NCBI GenBank assembly: GCA_028290385.1 | Contig: JAQGJZ010000532.1 | Coordinates: 1 to 12,796, forward strand | DNA length: 12,796 nucleotides | Source: Enterovirga sp. | Lineage (GTDB): Bacteria > Pseudomonadota > Alphaproteobacteria > Rhizobiales > Beijerinckiaceae | Direction: 5' to 3' | In this document: in pieces, positions 6,972 to 12,796 of the stretch | Layout: each line of letters begins with the position of its first letter | Position numbering within the stretch: the stretch's first letter is position 1 | Made by a program: the position numbers and the translations under genes | The notes under the pieces: model-generated | Told to the model about the DNA's origin: nothing | What the model saw: the letters and a program-made list of their open reading frames with translations, nothing else | Database searches by the model: none

Positions 6972-7075
6972 CCGCCGTCATCCCCGGGCCTGACCCGGGG
7001 ACCTCGGCCTCGCTGCACCACGTCCGGGCTTGCGCCCGGCACGAGCGGCGATTTTGCACCGGACCTGCCGCTCGT
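6972..7075. repeat. Extragenic palindromic repeat cluster
   Basis: Three inverted repeats lie in a row: TCCCCGGG/CCCGGGGA (6981-6988 and 6994-7001, loop CCTGA), CCGGGC/GCCCGG (7024-7029 and 7034-7039) and ACGAGCGGC/GCCGCTCGT (7041-7049 and 7067-7075). The first, preceded by CGTCA, resembles the GTCATCCCCGGG..CCCGGGGA repeat found between genes across many Hyphomicrobiales genomes. That resemblance is from memory; copy number in this genome cannot be seen from one window. Confidence 0.55.
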
Positions 7076-7260
7076 CAGCCTTCCCGCCCTTGCGGACGGA
7101 AAAGCCTAAGCCATGCTGCACTGGCGCCCGGGCCGTAGTGCCCGGAGGGCGGCGCTGGTCCGGCTCCCCGAGTGCGGGTTCGCGAAACCCGCCCGCAGGC
7201 GCCGCATCCTCTTCCACCCACACGACGCCTCGCGAGAGCGCCCCTCGGCGAAGAGGACGA
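7076..7260. other. Non-coding stretch with two minor hairpins
   Basis: I see no credible gene here. Two short inverted repeats occur: CCGGGC/GCCCGG (7128-7133 and 7140-7145) and GCGGGTT/AACCCGC (7174-7180 and 7186-7192), the latter around the small palindrome TTCGCGAA (7179-7186). They probably extend the hairpin-rich intergenic zone to their left. No tRNA fold is present. Confidence 0.4.
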
Positions 7261-7332
7261 GCGGGATCTAGACTATATTCCTAAGACTGTCAAGCGCGCT
7301 GCGGCCGTACCGAGGGCTGGAGGGCCGGGCGC

Positions 7333-7419
7333 GTGAGCGTGGATACCGTGGTCGAAGACATTTCGGATGAGGAGGTCAGCAGGGGCGCTCATCAAGGAAT
7401 GAACCCGTCTATTCTATGA
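7333..7419 (+). CDS. Doubtful 28-residue ORF
   Basis: A GTG at 7333 opens a 28-codon acidic ORF ending in TGA at 7417-7419. GGAGGG (7319-7324) is eight bases upstream, a good ribosome site. A TATATT at 7274-7279 would serve as a -10 box, but no -35 is evident. Third codon positions are less GC-rich than in neighbouring genes, especially in the last ten codons. It resembles no family I know and could be chance or a decayed gene remnant. Confidence 0.25.
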   Translation: MSVDTVVEDISDEEVSRGAHQGMNPSIL

Positions 7420-7442
7420 GGCCGGCTCCGGCTTAAGGCCGT

Positions 7443-7508
7443 CGAGCGGGTTTTTTGCCCATGACGTCGCGTTTGTTGCGGGTTCCGACATTGAGAACGG
7501 CCCGCTCG
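7443..7508 (+). other. Long-range inverted repeat before the antiporter gene
   Basis: CGAGCGGG (7443-7450) and CCCGCTCG (7501-7508) are exact complements separated by 50 bases; a run of six T's follows the first arm. Inside, GTTC and GAAC (about 7482-7497) could form a second short stem. The second arm lies inside the spacer of the candidate promoter, so the arrangement could be regulatory or coincidental. Confidence 0.3.
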
Positions 7509-7518
7509 CCGCTATAGC
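7491..7518 (+). promoter_or_regulatory. Candidate promoter of the antiporter gene
   Basis: TTGAGA (7491-7496), a 16-base spacer and TATAGC (7513-7518) match the -35/-10 pattern at 5/6 and 4/6 positions. The -10 sits in a perfect palindrome CCGCTATAGCGG (7509-7520). The expected start of transcription, about seven bases on, coincides with the ATG at 7525, predicting a leaderless or nearly leaderless mRNA. That would explain the absence of a Shine-Dalgarno sequence. Confidence 0.45.
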
Positions 7519-7524
7519 GGAACC

Positions 7525-9237
7525 ATGCACGGGTTCCTCCAGGATATCGCCGTCTGTACGATCGCCGCTTGGGCGCTGGGCGTCGTCGCCCATTTCGCCC
7601 GGCAGCCCGTGATCCTGGCATACCTGATCGGCGGCTTTGCGGTGGGCCCGAACGGGTTTGCCCTCGTGCAGTCGCAGGAGAGCATCGAGGCGATCTCGGA
7701 GCTCGGCCTGATCTTCCTGCTCTTCATGATCGGGCTCGAGATCGACCTCAAAAAGGTTTTGAGCTCGGGCAAGACGATCCTGGCCACCGCCGGCGTGCAG
7801 ATTTTGGGCGGCAGCCTCGTCGGCGTGCTGGTCTTTCTGGCGCTGGGCGAACGGCTCGGGGGAGGGACCTGGGACGCGCTCTATCTCGGCATCGCGGCGG
7901 CGCTCTCCTCGACCGTGATCATCGTCAAGGTGCTGTACGAGAAGCGCGAGCTCGACACGCTGCCCGGCCGCATCACGCTCGGCATTCTGGTGCTGCAGGA
8001 TCTCGCCGTGATCCTGTTTCTGGCCGTGCAGCCGAGCCTCAACGAGTTGCGGGTCAGCGTGCTGCTGCTCTCGCTGGTCCGGGTCGGGGTGCTGGTCGCC
8101 ACGATGCTGCTCGTCTCGCGTTACGTGCTGCCGCACATTTTCCGCGGCGTCGCGCGCGTGCCGGAGCTGGTGCTGGTGGGCGCGCTCGCCTGGTGCTTTC
8201 TGGGCGGCGAACTCGCGCACCACCTGCATCTGTCGCGCGAGATGGGCGCGTTGATCGCGGGCGTGTCGCTCTCGACCTTCCCGTATGCGCTCGATGTCAC
8301 GGCCAAGGTGACGAGCCTGCGCGACTTCTTCGTCACGCTCTTCTTCGTCGGGCTCGGCATGACGATCCCGCTGCCGAGCTGGGGCGTGCTCGAAACCGCG
8401 CTCGCCCTTGCGGCCTTCACGGTCGTGAGCCGGCTGCTCACCACCATGCCGCCGCTCTACGCGATGGGGCAGGGGATCCGGGCGAGCTTCCTGCCCGCCC
8501 TGAACCTCGCGCAGATCAGCGAGTTCTCGCTCGTGCTGATGCAGCTCGGCTTTGCGGCCGGGCACGTCACGGTGGAGACAAAGAACGCGACCTCCTTCGC
8601 GTTCGTGCTGCTCGCCGTGCTGTCCACCTTCGCGATCACGAACTCGAACCGGATCTCACGGCCGACCGTGCGGCTGCTGAAGCGGTTTGGGCTGCGCGAC
8701 CTCGATGCGGGCGCCGATGAGGGCGAAGCGAAGGCGCCCCGCATCGTGCTGCTCGGCTTCTTCCGCACCGCGAGCTCCCTGATCGCCGAGCTCGAGCGGG
8801 CGGACGACCGCGTGCTCCTCGAGAACCTGAAGGTCGTCGATTTCAACCCCGTGGTGCTGCGCGGTCTGACCGAACGGGGCATCCGGGTTCAGTACGGCGA
8901 TATCAGCCAGCGCGAAACGCTGATCCATTCGGAGATCGCGCAGGCCGAGATCCTGGTCTCGACCATTCCCGACTACCTGCTGAAAGGGGTGTCGAACGAG
9001 CGCCTCGTGCGCCAGCTCCGCTCCATCAACCCAACCGCCACCATCATCGCGCATGCCGACGTGATGGCCGATATCGGGCGCCTCCATGCGGCGGGCGCGG
9101 ATCACGTTCTCGTGCCGCGGCTGATCGCGGCCGGCGAGCTGCGCCGCATTCTGCACGCGGCCGATGACGGGGTGCTGAAGCACATGCGCGAGGAGCTCGA
9201 CCGCTCGCTCGCCAAGCGCAGCGAAGTTCTCGGCTAG
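7525..9237 (+). CDS. CPA2-family (Kef-type) cation:proton antiporter with RCK domain
   Basis: The 570 residues consist of a membrane domain (about 5-375, roughly 12 hydrophobic segments) followed by a cytoplasmic RCK/TrkA-N domain (about 405-545). Family marks include GPNGF (41-45), the Gln159-Asp160 pair in LVLQDLAVI, typical of K+-type CPA2 exchangers, and NLAQISEFSLVL (327-338), the counterpart of the Kef QGGEFAFV segment. It probably exchanges K+ (or Na+) for H+ in the inner membrane. In the RCK domain the Kef glycine loop GFGRFG is GFFRTA here (411-416), with two of three glycines lost, while Asp439 at the end of the second strand and YGD (457-459) remain. Ligand gating may therefore differ from KefB/KefC. 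No KefF/KefG partner gene lies beside it. ATG 7525 has no clear ribosome site. Confidence 0.92.
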   Translation: MHGFLQDIAVCTIAAWALGVVAHFARQPVILAYLIGGFAVGPNGFALVQSQESIEAISELGLIFLLFMIGLEIDLKKVLSSGKTILATAGVQILGGSLVGVLVFLALGERLGGGTWDALYLGIAAALSSTVIIVKVLYEKRELDTLPGRITLGILVLQDLAVILFLAVQPSLNELRVSVLLLSLVRVGVLVATMLLVSRYVLPHIFRGVARVPELVLVGALAWCFLGGELAHHLHLSREMGALIAGVSLSTFPYALDVTAKVTSLRDFFVTLFFVGLGMTIPLPSWGVLETALALAAFTVVSRLLTTMPPLYAMGQGIRASFLPALNLAQISEFSLVLMQLGFAAGHVTVETKNATSFAFVLLAVLSTFAITNSNRISRPTVRLLKRFGLRDLDAGADEGEAKAPRIVLLGFFRTASSLIAELERADDRVLLENLKVVDFNPVVLRGLTERGIRVQYGDISQRETLIHSEIAQAEILVSTIPDYLLKGVSNERLVRQLRSINPTATIIAHADVMADIGRLHAAGADHVLVPRLIAAGELRRILHAADDGVLKHMREELDRSLAKRSEVLG

Positions 9238-9315
9238 CGCCGCATCAGCGCCACGTCCTGGGGTTCTCCGGCGCAATCCGCGGCGAGGAACCTTTTCTGC
9301 TTCTGCACTCTTGAT

Positions 9316-9340
9316 CCCGCGAGAAAAGCGGGGCCCCGCG
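9316..9340 (+). terminator. Possible hairpin after the antiporter gene
   Basis: CCCGC (9316-9320) can pair with GCGGG (9328-9332), and an overlapping 12-bp palindrome GCGGGGCCCCGC (9328-9339) competes with it. It lies about 80 bases after the antiporter stop and 30 before the next gene. With no T-run directly after the stem, termination is only a guess. The 132-base gap otherwise shows no convincing promoter. Confidence 0.25.
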
Positions 9341-9369
9341 CCTCGTCTTTACCAGATGAGGTTCAAGCA

Positions 9370-9699
9370 ATGCGTCGTACAGCTTTATTGGCGGCCGCCT
9401 GCCTCGGCCTGACCCTGGCCGGGACCGCGGCCAGCGTCGCCGAGCCGCTCCGCCTCAACGTTCGCCCGCGCAGCTGGCTCGATGCCGGCAACGTGACCTC
9501 GCCGGGCTCGGCCATCAACCCGGCGAGCGCACGCGGGCAGATGATCTCCTACTACCTGAGCCCGCCCTGGCAGAACATGCGCGACCGCTTCGGCGAGGGC
9601 ACGCTGCCAGACCCGATCGGCGGGCCCTTCGTGGGCGCGCGCAACGAGCTCGGGCCCGTCGATCTCGACGGCTCGTTCGGCGGGCCCGGCGACTGGTAG
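9370..9699 (+). CDS. Small exported protein of unknown function
   Basis: This 109-residue protein has a clear Sec signal peptide: basic start (MRRT), a hydrophobic core of about 14 residues, and a probable cleavage after SVA at residue 24. The mature protein, about 85 residues, lacks cysteine and is rich in Gly, Pro and Asp, with a distinctive segment YYLSPPWQNMRDRFGEG and a C-terminal GGPGDW. It should be periplasmic or surface-located. I recognise no domain. ATG 9370 is supported by TGAGG at 9357-9361, eight bases upstream. It ends nine bases from the 3' end of the convergent leuB. Its function cannot be inferred from the neighbours. Confidence 0.8.
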   Translation: MRRTALLAAACLGLTLAGTAASVAEPLRLNVRPRSWLDAGNVTSPGSAINPASARGQMISYYLSPPWQNMRDRFGEGTLPDPIGGPFVGARNELGPVDLDGSFGGPGDW

Positions 9700-9708
9700 G
9701 CCGCGGGT

Positions 9709-10818
9709 CTAGCCGAGCAGCGGCTTCAGGGCGTCGCGCACCGCGTCGCCCATCTCGGCGGTGCCGAGCGCATTCTGCCCCGGGCTCGCGATATCGCGGG
9801 TCCTGAGCCCCGAATCCAGCACCTGCGCCACCGCCTGTTCCAGGCGGTCCGCGACGTCGCCGAGCCCGAGCGAGTAGCGCAGCGCCATGCCGAGCGAGCC
9901 GATCATGGCGAGCGGGTTCGCGAGGCCCTGCCCGGCGATGTCGGGCGCGGAGCCGTGCACGGGCTCGTACAGCGCGGCCCGGCGGCCGGATGCGTCTTCC
10001 GCCCCGAGCGAGGCCGAGGGCAGCATGCCGAGCGAGCCGGTCAGCATGGCGGCCGCATCGGACAGGATGTCGCCGAACAGGTTGTCGGTGACGATCACGT
10101 CGTATTGCTTGGGCCGGCGCACGAGCTGCATGGCGCAGTTGTCTGCGAGCACGTGCTCGAGCTCGACATCGGCATAATCGGCCGCGTGGACCCGGGTGAC
10201 GACCTCCTTCCAGAGGACGCCCGACTTCATGACGTTGTGCTTCTCGGCGGACGAGACCTTGTTGCGGCGCTTGCGCGCCAGCTCAAAGGCGACGCGCGCG
10301 ATCCGGTCGATCTCGCCGGTCGTGTAGATCTGCGTGTCGACGGCGCGCTTCTCGCCGTTCTCCAGCGTCACGATCTCCTTCGGCTCGCCGAAATACACGC
10401 CGCCCGTGAGCTCGCGCACGATCAGGATGTCGAGACCCTCGACCAGCTCCGGCTTCAGCGAGGAGGCTGCCGAAAGCGCGGGGTAGCAGATGGCGGGGCG
10501 CAGGTTGGCGAACAGGCCAAGGTCCTTGCGCAGCCGCAGCAGGCCGGCTTCGGGCCGGTGCTCGTAGCGCACGCCGGCCCATTTCGGGCCCCCGACGGAG
10601 CCGAACAGAACCGCATCGGCCTCGCCCGCGAGCCTCACGGTCGCGTCCGTGACCGGAACGCCATGCGCGTCGATCGCGGCGCCGCCGACCAGCTCCTCCT
10701 CGGTCTCGAACCCGGCGATGCCGGCATCCTGGAGCAGCGCGAGGATCTTGCCGACCTCGCGCGCCACCTCCGGCCCGATGCCGTCGCCGGGAAGAAAGAG
10801 GAGCTTGTGCGTCGTCAT
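9709..10818 (-). CDS. leuB: 3-isopropylmalate dehydrogenase
   Basis: A 369-residue NAD-dependent beta-decarboxylating dehydrogenase of leucine synthesis. It converts 3-isopropylmalate to 2-oxo-4-methylvalerate (as 2-oxoisocaproate) in the cytoplasm, as a homodimer. Diagnostic segments are [10 protein letters not shown] (9-18), GSVGGPKW (73-80), [12 protein letters not shown] (97-108), [11 protein letters not shown] (134-144), NLFGDILSD (246-254, metal-binding aspartates) and [12 protein letters not shown] (285-296, NAD site). GSVGGPKW with RELTGG distinguishes it from isocitrate and tartrate dehydrogenases. ATG at 10816-10818 is the start, without a recognisable Shine-Dalgarno. leuCD are not in the window, which is common in alphaproteobacteria, and asd, often a leuB neighbour, lies elsewhere here. 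Confidence 0.97.
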   Translation of the reverse strand: MTTHKLLFLPGDGIGPEVAREVGKILALLQDAGIAGFETEEELVGGAAIDAHGVPVTDATVRLAGEADAVLFGSVGGPKWAGVRYEHRPEAGLLRLRKDLGLFANLRPAICYPALSAASSLKPELVEGLDILIVRELTGGVYFGEPKEIVTLENGEKRAVDTQIYTTGEIDRIARVAFELARKRRNKVSSAEKHNVMKSGVLWKEVVTRVHAADYADVELEHVLADNCAMQLVRRPKQYDVIVTDNLFGDILSDAAAMLTGSLGMLPSASLGAEDASGRRAALYEPVHGSAPDIAGQGLANPLAMIGSLGMALRYSLGLGDVADRLEQAVAQVLDSGLRTRDIASPGQNALGTAEMGDAVRDALKPLLG

Positions 10819-10943
10819 GTCAGAGGGAGCCCGCGCGTGGAAAACGGGCCCGGTCTAAGCAGGCCCCGTGCGGGTTGGCAATCGGCGCCGCATTGTGGCG
10901 TGCACCGGCGCGATCGCGCCCGCGTCCCCGGGGGGAGGGGCGA
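10819..10943. other. Upstream region of leuB with a 14-bp palindrome
   Basis: GGCGCGATCGCGCC at 10907-10920 is a perfect palindrome about 90 bases before the leuB start. It could be an operator or a chance product of the high GC content. I see no clear -35/-10 pair for leuB and no gene in this gap. Confidence 0.35.
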
Positions 10944-11093
10944 TCAGCGAAAACTGTCGTAGCTGAGAATCGTCGTCCGGTCTGGCGCGGCTGGGCCGGG
11001 CGCCGACGGGTCAGCCGGCCTGGTCGGCCGAGGCCGGCGCCGGATGGCGAGCCGCGCGAGACGGGTTCGCAGCAACCTGAAAAAGCTCCGCAC
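10944..11093 (-). CDS. Candidate small basic protein (49 residues)
   Basis: A GTG at 11091-11093 opens a 49-codon ORF ending in TGA at 10944-10946. A perfect AGGAGG (11099-11104) lies five bases upstream, the best ribosome site in the window. The product starts with an amphipathic, arginine-rich stretch (MRSFFRLLRTRLARLAI), continues through a Pro/Ala/Arg-rich middle and ends in ILSYDSFR. Third codon positions are about 80 percent GC, compatible with coding. It has no resemblance to a family I know. It lies downstream of rpmJ beyond a strong hairpin and 125 bases upstream of leuB, all on the same strand. Confidence 0.4.
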   Translation of the reverse strand: MRSFFRLLRTRLARLAIRRRPRPTRPADPSAPGPAAPDRTTILSYDSFR

Positions 11094-11142
11094 GTGCCCC
11101 TCCTGCCCAGTGAGCGGAAAGGTGGCACGCGCTCCCGACCCA

Positions 11143-11166
11143 CCGATGTGCGCTGGCGCACATCGG
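11143..11166 (-). terminator. Strong hairpin after rpmJ
   Basis: CCGATGTGCGC (11143-11153) and GCGCACATCGG (11156-11166) form a perfect 11-bp inverted repeat with a two-base centre (in practice a 10-bp stem with a 4-base loop). It begins 14 bases past the rpmJ stop, a typical terminator position. No T-run follows on the minus strand, so termination efficiency is uncertain. Confidence 0.55.
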
Positions 11167-11180
11167 CAAGGGATTCGGGC

Positions 11181-11306
11181 TCAGCCCTGGCGGGCCTTGT
11201 AGCGCTTCTGGGTCTTGTTGATGATGTAGATCCGGCCTTTACGGCGGACCATCTGGTTGTCGCGATGGCGGCCGCGGACGGATTTCAGCGAACAACGGAT
11301 CTTCAT
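11181..11306 (-). CDS. rpmJ: 50S ribosomal protein L36 (zinc-independent form)
   Basis: The product is 41 residues: MKIRCSLKS, then [25 protein letters not shown] and KARQG. It matches the alphaproteobacterial L36 family, a small basic protein of the large ribosomal subunit. The paired cysteines and histidine that bind zinc in classic 37-38-residue L36 are missing (only Cys5 is present), so this is the C-minus type. ATG at 11304-11306 fits the family start and has GGAGACGAG just upstream; the open frame extends upstream but that extension is not coding. It stands alone, away from the ribosomal protein operons, as is usual for this form in alphaproteobacteria. Confidence 0.95.
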   Translation of the reverse strand: MKIRCSLKSVRGRHRDNQMVRRKGRIYIINKTQKRYKARQG

Positions 11307-11403
11307 GGCGCTCGTCTCCGGGTCGAGCCGTCGTCGACTCGGGATGCTGGGTTCCAGAAATGTCGGAAGGCGGCCGGAGCCGGGGCGCCGTCGCAAGGCG
11401 TGC

Positions 11404-11432
11404 TACATAATCCGGACGGGCGCGTTCGACAA
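11404..11432 (-). promoter_or_regulatory. Candidate rpmJ promoter
   Basis: On the minus strand TTGTCG (11427-11432), exactly 17 bases, then TATGTA (11404-11409). The -35 matches TTGACA at 4/6 and the -10 matches at 3/6, but it is the only AT-rich patch in the divergent region. It would give a leader of about 90 bases. Confidence 0.45.
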
Positions 11433-11515
11433 CCCCGTCCAGCGTCGCGCCCGGATGGTCACGCGAAGCGCGCGGCGCTAAGACGCTGTCCACCCCCAAC
11501 GAGGCACCATCCTCC

Positions 11516-12202
11516 ATGACGTATGTGTTCGAGCCGCCCCCGGTCGTCAGCCTCGGCATCGAGGGGGAGGCGGCGCGCTTTCCCGTGCACCGGATCTATT
11601 GCGTCGGCCGCAACTATGCCGAGCATGCCCGGGAAATGGGGCACGATCCGAACCGCGAGCCGCCCTTCTTCTTCTCCAAGCCGGCGGACACGCTGGTGGT
11701 CGACGGGAACGATTTCCCGTATCCGGCCCAGACAAAGGACGTGCACCATGAGATCGAGCTCGTGGCGGCGCTTCAGTCCGGCGGCGACAACATCCCGGAG
11801 GCCGAGGCGCTGAACCACGTGTTCGGCTACGCGGTCGGCCTCGACATGACCCGCCGCGACCTGCAGGGCGAGGCCAAGAAGATGGGCCGGCCCTGGGACA
11901 CGGGGAAGGGGTTCGAGCATTCTGCCCCCTGCTCCAACCTGAAGCGCAGCTCGGCCATCGGGCATCCCGCGAAGGGGCGCATCTGGCTGAACGTGAACGG
12001 CGAGACCCGGCAGCAGGGCGACCTTGCCGACCTGATCTGGTCGATTCCCGAGATGATCGCCTACCTGTCGACACTGTTCACGCTGCGGGCGGGCGACCTG
12101 ATCATGACCGGCACCCCCGCGGGGGTCGCGGCCGTGAAGCGCGGCGACGTGCTCGAGGGCGGGGTGGACGGCGTCGGCACGCTCCGCACCGTCGTCATCT
12201 GA
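11516..12202 (+). CDS. Fumarylacetoacetate hydrolase-family enzyme, likely fumarylpyruvate hydrolase or FAHD1-like
   Basis: A 228-residue single-domain FAH protein. It has the family entry motif VGRNYAEHA (30-38), the metal-ligand pair Glu79/Glu81 in HHEIELV, Asp110 in [10 protein letters not shown], and GTPAGV (199-204) near the C-terminus. The fold binds Mg2+ or Mn2+ and acts on beta-diketo or oxaloacetate-like acids. The length and [12 protein letters not shown] segment suit fumarylpyruvate hydrolase (gentisate pathway), which databases also assign to FAHD1-like oxaloacetate tautomerases or decarboxylases. No gentisate dioxygenase or maleylpyruvate isomerase is nearby, so the substrate is open. 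ATG 11516 has only a distant GAGG (about 11501). It is divergent from rpmJ. Confidence 0.9.
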   Translation: MTYVFEPPPVVSLGIEGEAARFPVHRIYCVGRNYAEHAREMGHDPNREPPFFFSKPADTLVVDGNDFPYPAQTKDVHHEIELVAALQSGGDNIPEAEALNHVFGYAVGLDMTRRDLQGEAKKMGRPWDTGKGFEHSAPCSNLKRSSAIGHPAKGRIWLNVNGETRQQGDLADLIWSIPEMIAYLSTLFTLRAGDLIMTGTPAGVAAVKRGDVLEGGVDGVGTLRTVVI

Positions 12203-12270
12203 TCCTGTGATCCCGGGCGGCGGGGAGCCATTCCCCGTCCGCCGGTTTCCGCCCCAGCAAGGTTGCGGGC

Positions 12271-12723
12271 ATGCCCTCCCTGCACTTCGTTATCCTGGCG
12301 GCGCTCAGCCTCGCGGCCGGCGCCAGCATCATCGTGCAGCAGGCGCTGGTGGCCAACCTCAGGAGCGCGCTCGACTCGGCGCTCTGGGCCCTCTTCGTCA
12401 GCTATCTCGGCGGCCTTCTGGCCCTGACGCTGCTGATCGTCGTCACCCGGCAGCCGGTTCCGGGCGCCGCGCAGGTCGGCGCCAGCTCATGGTTGTCCTG
12501 GGGTGCCGGCCTGTTCGGCGTGGCCTACATCGCGGTTGCGGTCGCGGTGCTGCCACGGCTCGGCGCGGCCGCGACCCTGGCCCTGATCCTCGCTGGCCAG
12601 ATGGCGGCTTCGGTCGTGATCGACCATTTCGGCCTGTTCGGGGTGCCGCGCCACCCCGCCGATCTCAGCCGGATCGGCGGCGTTCTCCTGCTCGGGGCGG
12701 GCGTCGCGCTGATCGCCCGCTAG
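12271..12723 (+). CDS. YdcZ/DUF606-family small membrane transporter
   Basis: The 150 residues are almost all hydrophobic and form about five membrane segments (near 5-25, 38-58, 72-95, 98-118 and 132-149). The pattern, including ASIIVQQALVANLRSAL early on and GGVLLLGAGVALIAR at the end, matches the DUF606/YdcZ branch of the drug/metabolite transporter superfamily. Such half-size proteins are thought to act as dimers; the substrate is unknown. AAGG at 12259-12262 precedes ATG 12271 at a suitable distance. It lies 68 bases after the FAH gene on the same strand and may share its transcript. It is convergent with the next gene, 16 bases away. Confidence 0.88.
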   Translation: MPSLHFVILAALSLAAGASIIVQQALVANLRSALDSALWALFVSYLGGLLALTLLIVVTRQPVPGAAQVGASSWLSWGAGLFGVAYIAVAVAVLPRLGAAATLALILAGQMAASVVIDHFGLFGVPRHPADLSRIGGVLLLGAGVALIAR

Positions 12724-12739
12724 GCCGCCCCGCGCCCGC

Positions 12740-12796
12740 TCACTCCTGAAGCATGCGCTTCAGGAGCTCGACCTCCTCCGACAGCGAGTTGTCGTC
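12740..12796 (-). CDS. 3' end of an unidentified gene (partial)
   Basis: Read on the minus strand the window edge is open and gives 18 residues ending SEEVELLKRMLQE before TGA (12740-12742). The tail is a charged amphipathic helix, possibly coiled-coil. It is too short to name. The last codons contain a perfect 10-bp inverted repeat. Confidence 0.5.
   Translation of the reverse strand, partial: DDNSLSEEVELLKRMLQE
12743..12766. terminator. Perfect hairpin between convergent genes
   Basis: CTCCTGAAGC (12743-12752) and GCTTCAGGAG (12757-12766) are exact complements around ATGC. It lies inside the last codons of the minus-strand gene and just after the YdcZ gene, so it could act as a shared terminator, though neither side has a T-run. 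Confidence 0.4.

Noticed and set aside
6610..6993. 127-codon + strand ORF across the asd upstream region and hairpin cluster
   Set aside because: It runs through promoter-like and palindromic sequence, has no good ribosome site and gives a low-complexity product.
7174..7192. GCGGGTTCGCGAAACCCGC as a tRNA T-arm
   Set aside because: No anticodon arm, acceptor stem or GGTTCRANNCC consensus around it.
7414..8565. 383-codon open frame on the minus strand opposite the antiporter
   Set aside because: Antisense to well-supported membrane segments; its product is a run of His, Gln, Arg and Glu without any domain.
9287..9311. GGAAC at 9287-9291 as an EcfG promoter for the exported-protein gene
   Set aside because: No CGTT occurs at 16 or 17 bases downstream.
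9955..10962. 335-codon open frame on the + strand opposite leuB
   Set aside because: Shadow of leuB; the real gene carries every family motif.
10820..11161. 113-codon minus-strand ORF between leuB and rpmJ
   Set aside because: It starts inside the rpmJ hairpin and has no ribosome site; the shorter 49-codon ORF in another frame has an ideal AGGAGG and is preferred.
11307..11396. Upstream extension of the rpmJ frame by 30 codons
   Set aside because: L36 homologues start at MKIR, and a ribosome site lies directly before that ATG.

Overview
The window is GC-rich, densely packed chromosomal DNA from an alphaproteobacterium, most likely of the order Hyphomicrobiales (Rhizobiales). The signs are a zinc-independent 41-residue L36, CTTGAC-type promoters, an EcfG-like (general stress response) promoter, and an intergenic palindromic repeat of the 'TCCCCGGG-loop-CCCGGGGA' kind common in this group. 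The genus cannot be fixed from the sequence alone. Nearly all genes are housekeeping or metabolic, and there is no sign of a prophage, transposon, CRISPR array or defence island.

Layout: the 3' end of an unidentified + strand gene (1-93) runs into the 3' end of a minus-strand MsbA-type ABC exporter (77-1942). Divergent from the exporter are a short formyltransferase-like protein lacking the usual catalytic Asn (2039-2635) and a 106-residue hydrophilic protein behind an EcfG-like promoter (2717-3037). On the minus strand follow asd, dnaN and recF (6538 down to 3041). dnaN and recF overlap in a GTGA junction and are translationally coupled. asd has a 5' leader with a promoter-like box, a possible leader peptide and a terminator-like hairpin just before its ribosome binding site.

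A gene-poor stretch of about 985 bases (6539-7524) holds that leader, a cluster of strong hairpins (6908-7075) and one doubtful tiny ORF. Next are a CPA2 (Kef-type) cation:proton antiporter (7525-9237), whose best promoter predicts a leaderless message, and a small exported protein (9370-9699). The latter is convergent with leuB (9709-10818, minus). Between leuB and rpmJ (11181-11306, minus) are a candidate 49-residue small ORF with a perfect AGGAGG site and a strong hairpin after rpmJ. On the + strand a fumarylacetoacetate-hydrolase-family enzyme (11516-12202) and a YdcZ/DUF606 membrane protein (12271-12723) follow. The window ends with the 3' tail of a minus-strand gene (12740-12796).

Functional themes: amino-acid synthesis (Asd for Lys/Thr/Met/Ile, LeuB for Leu), replication and repair (DnaN, RecF), envelope transport (MsbA-like, CPA2 antiporter, YdcZ) and translation (L36). 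No large undescribed system is evident. The most interesting leads are the asd leader as a possible attenuator, the Asn-less formyltransferase homologue, the putative stress-regulated disordered protein, the degenerate nucleotide-binding loop of the antiporter, and two candidate small proteins.
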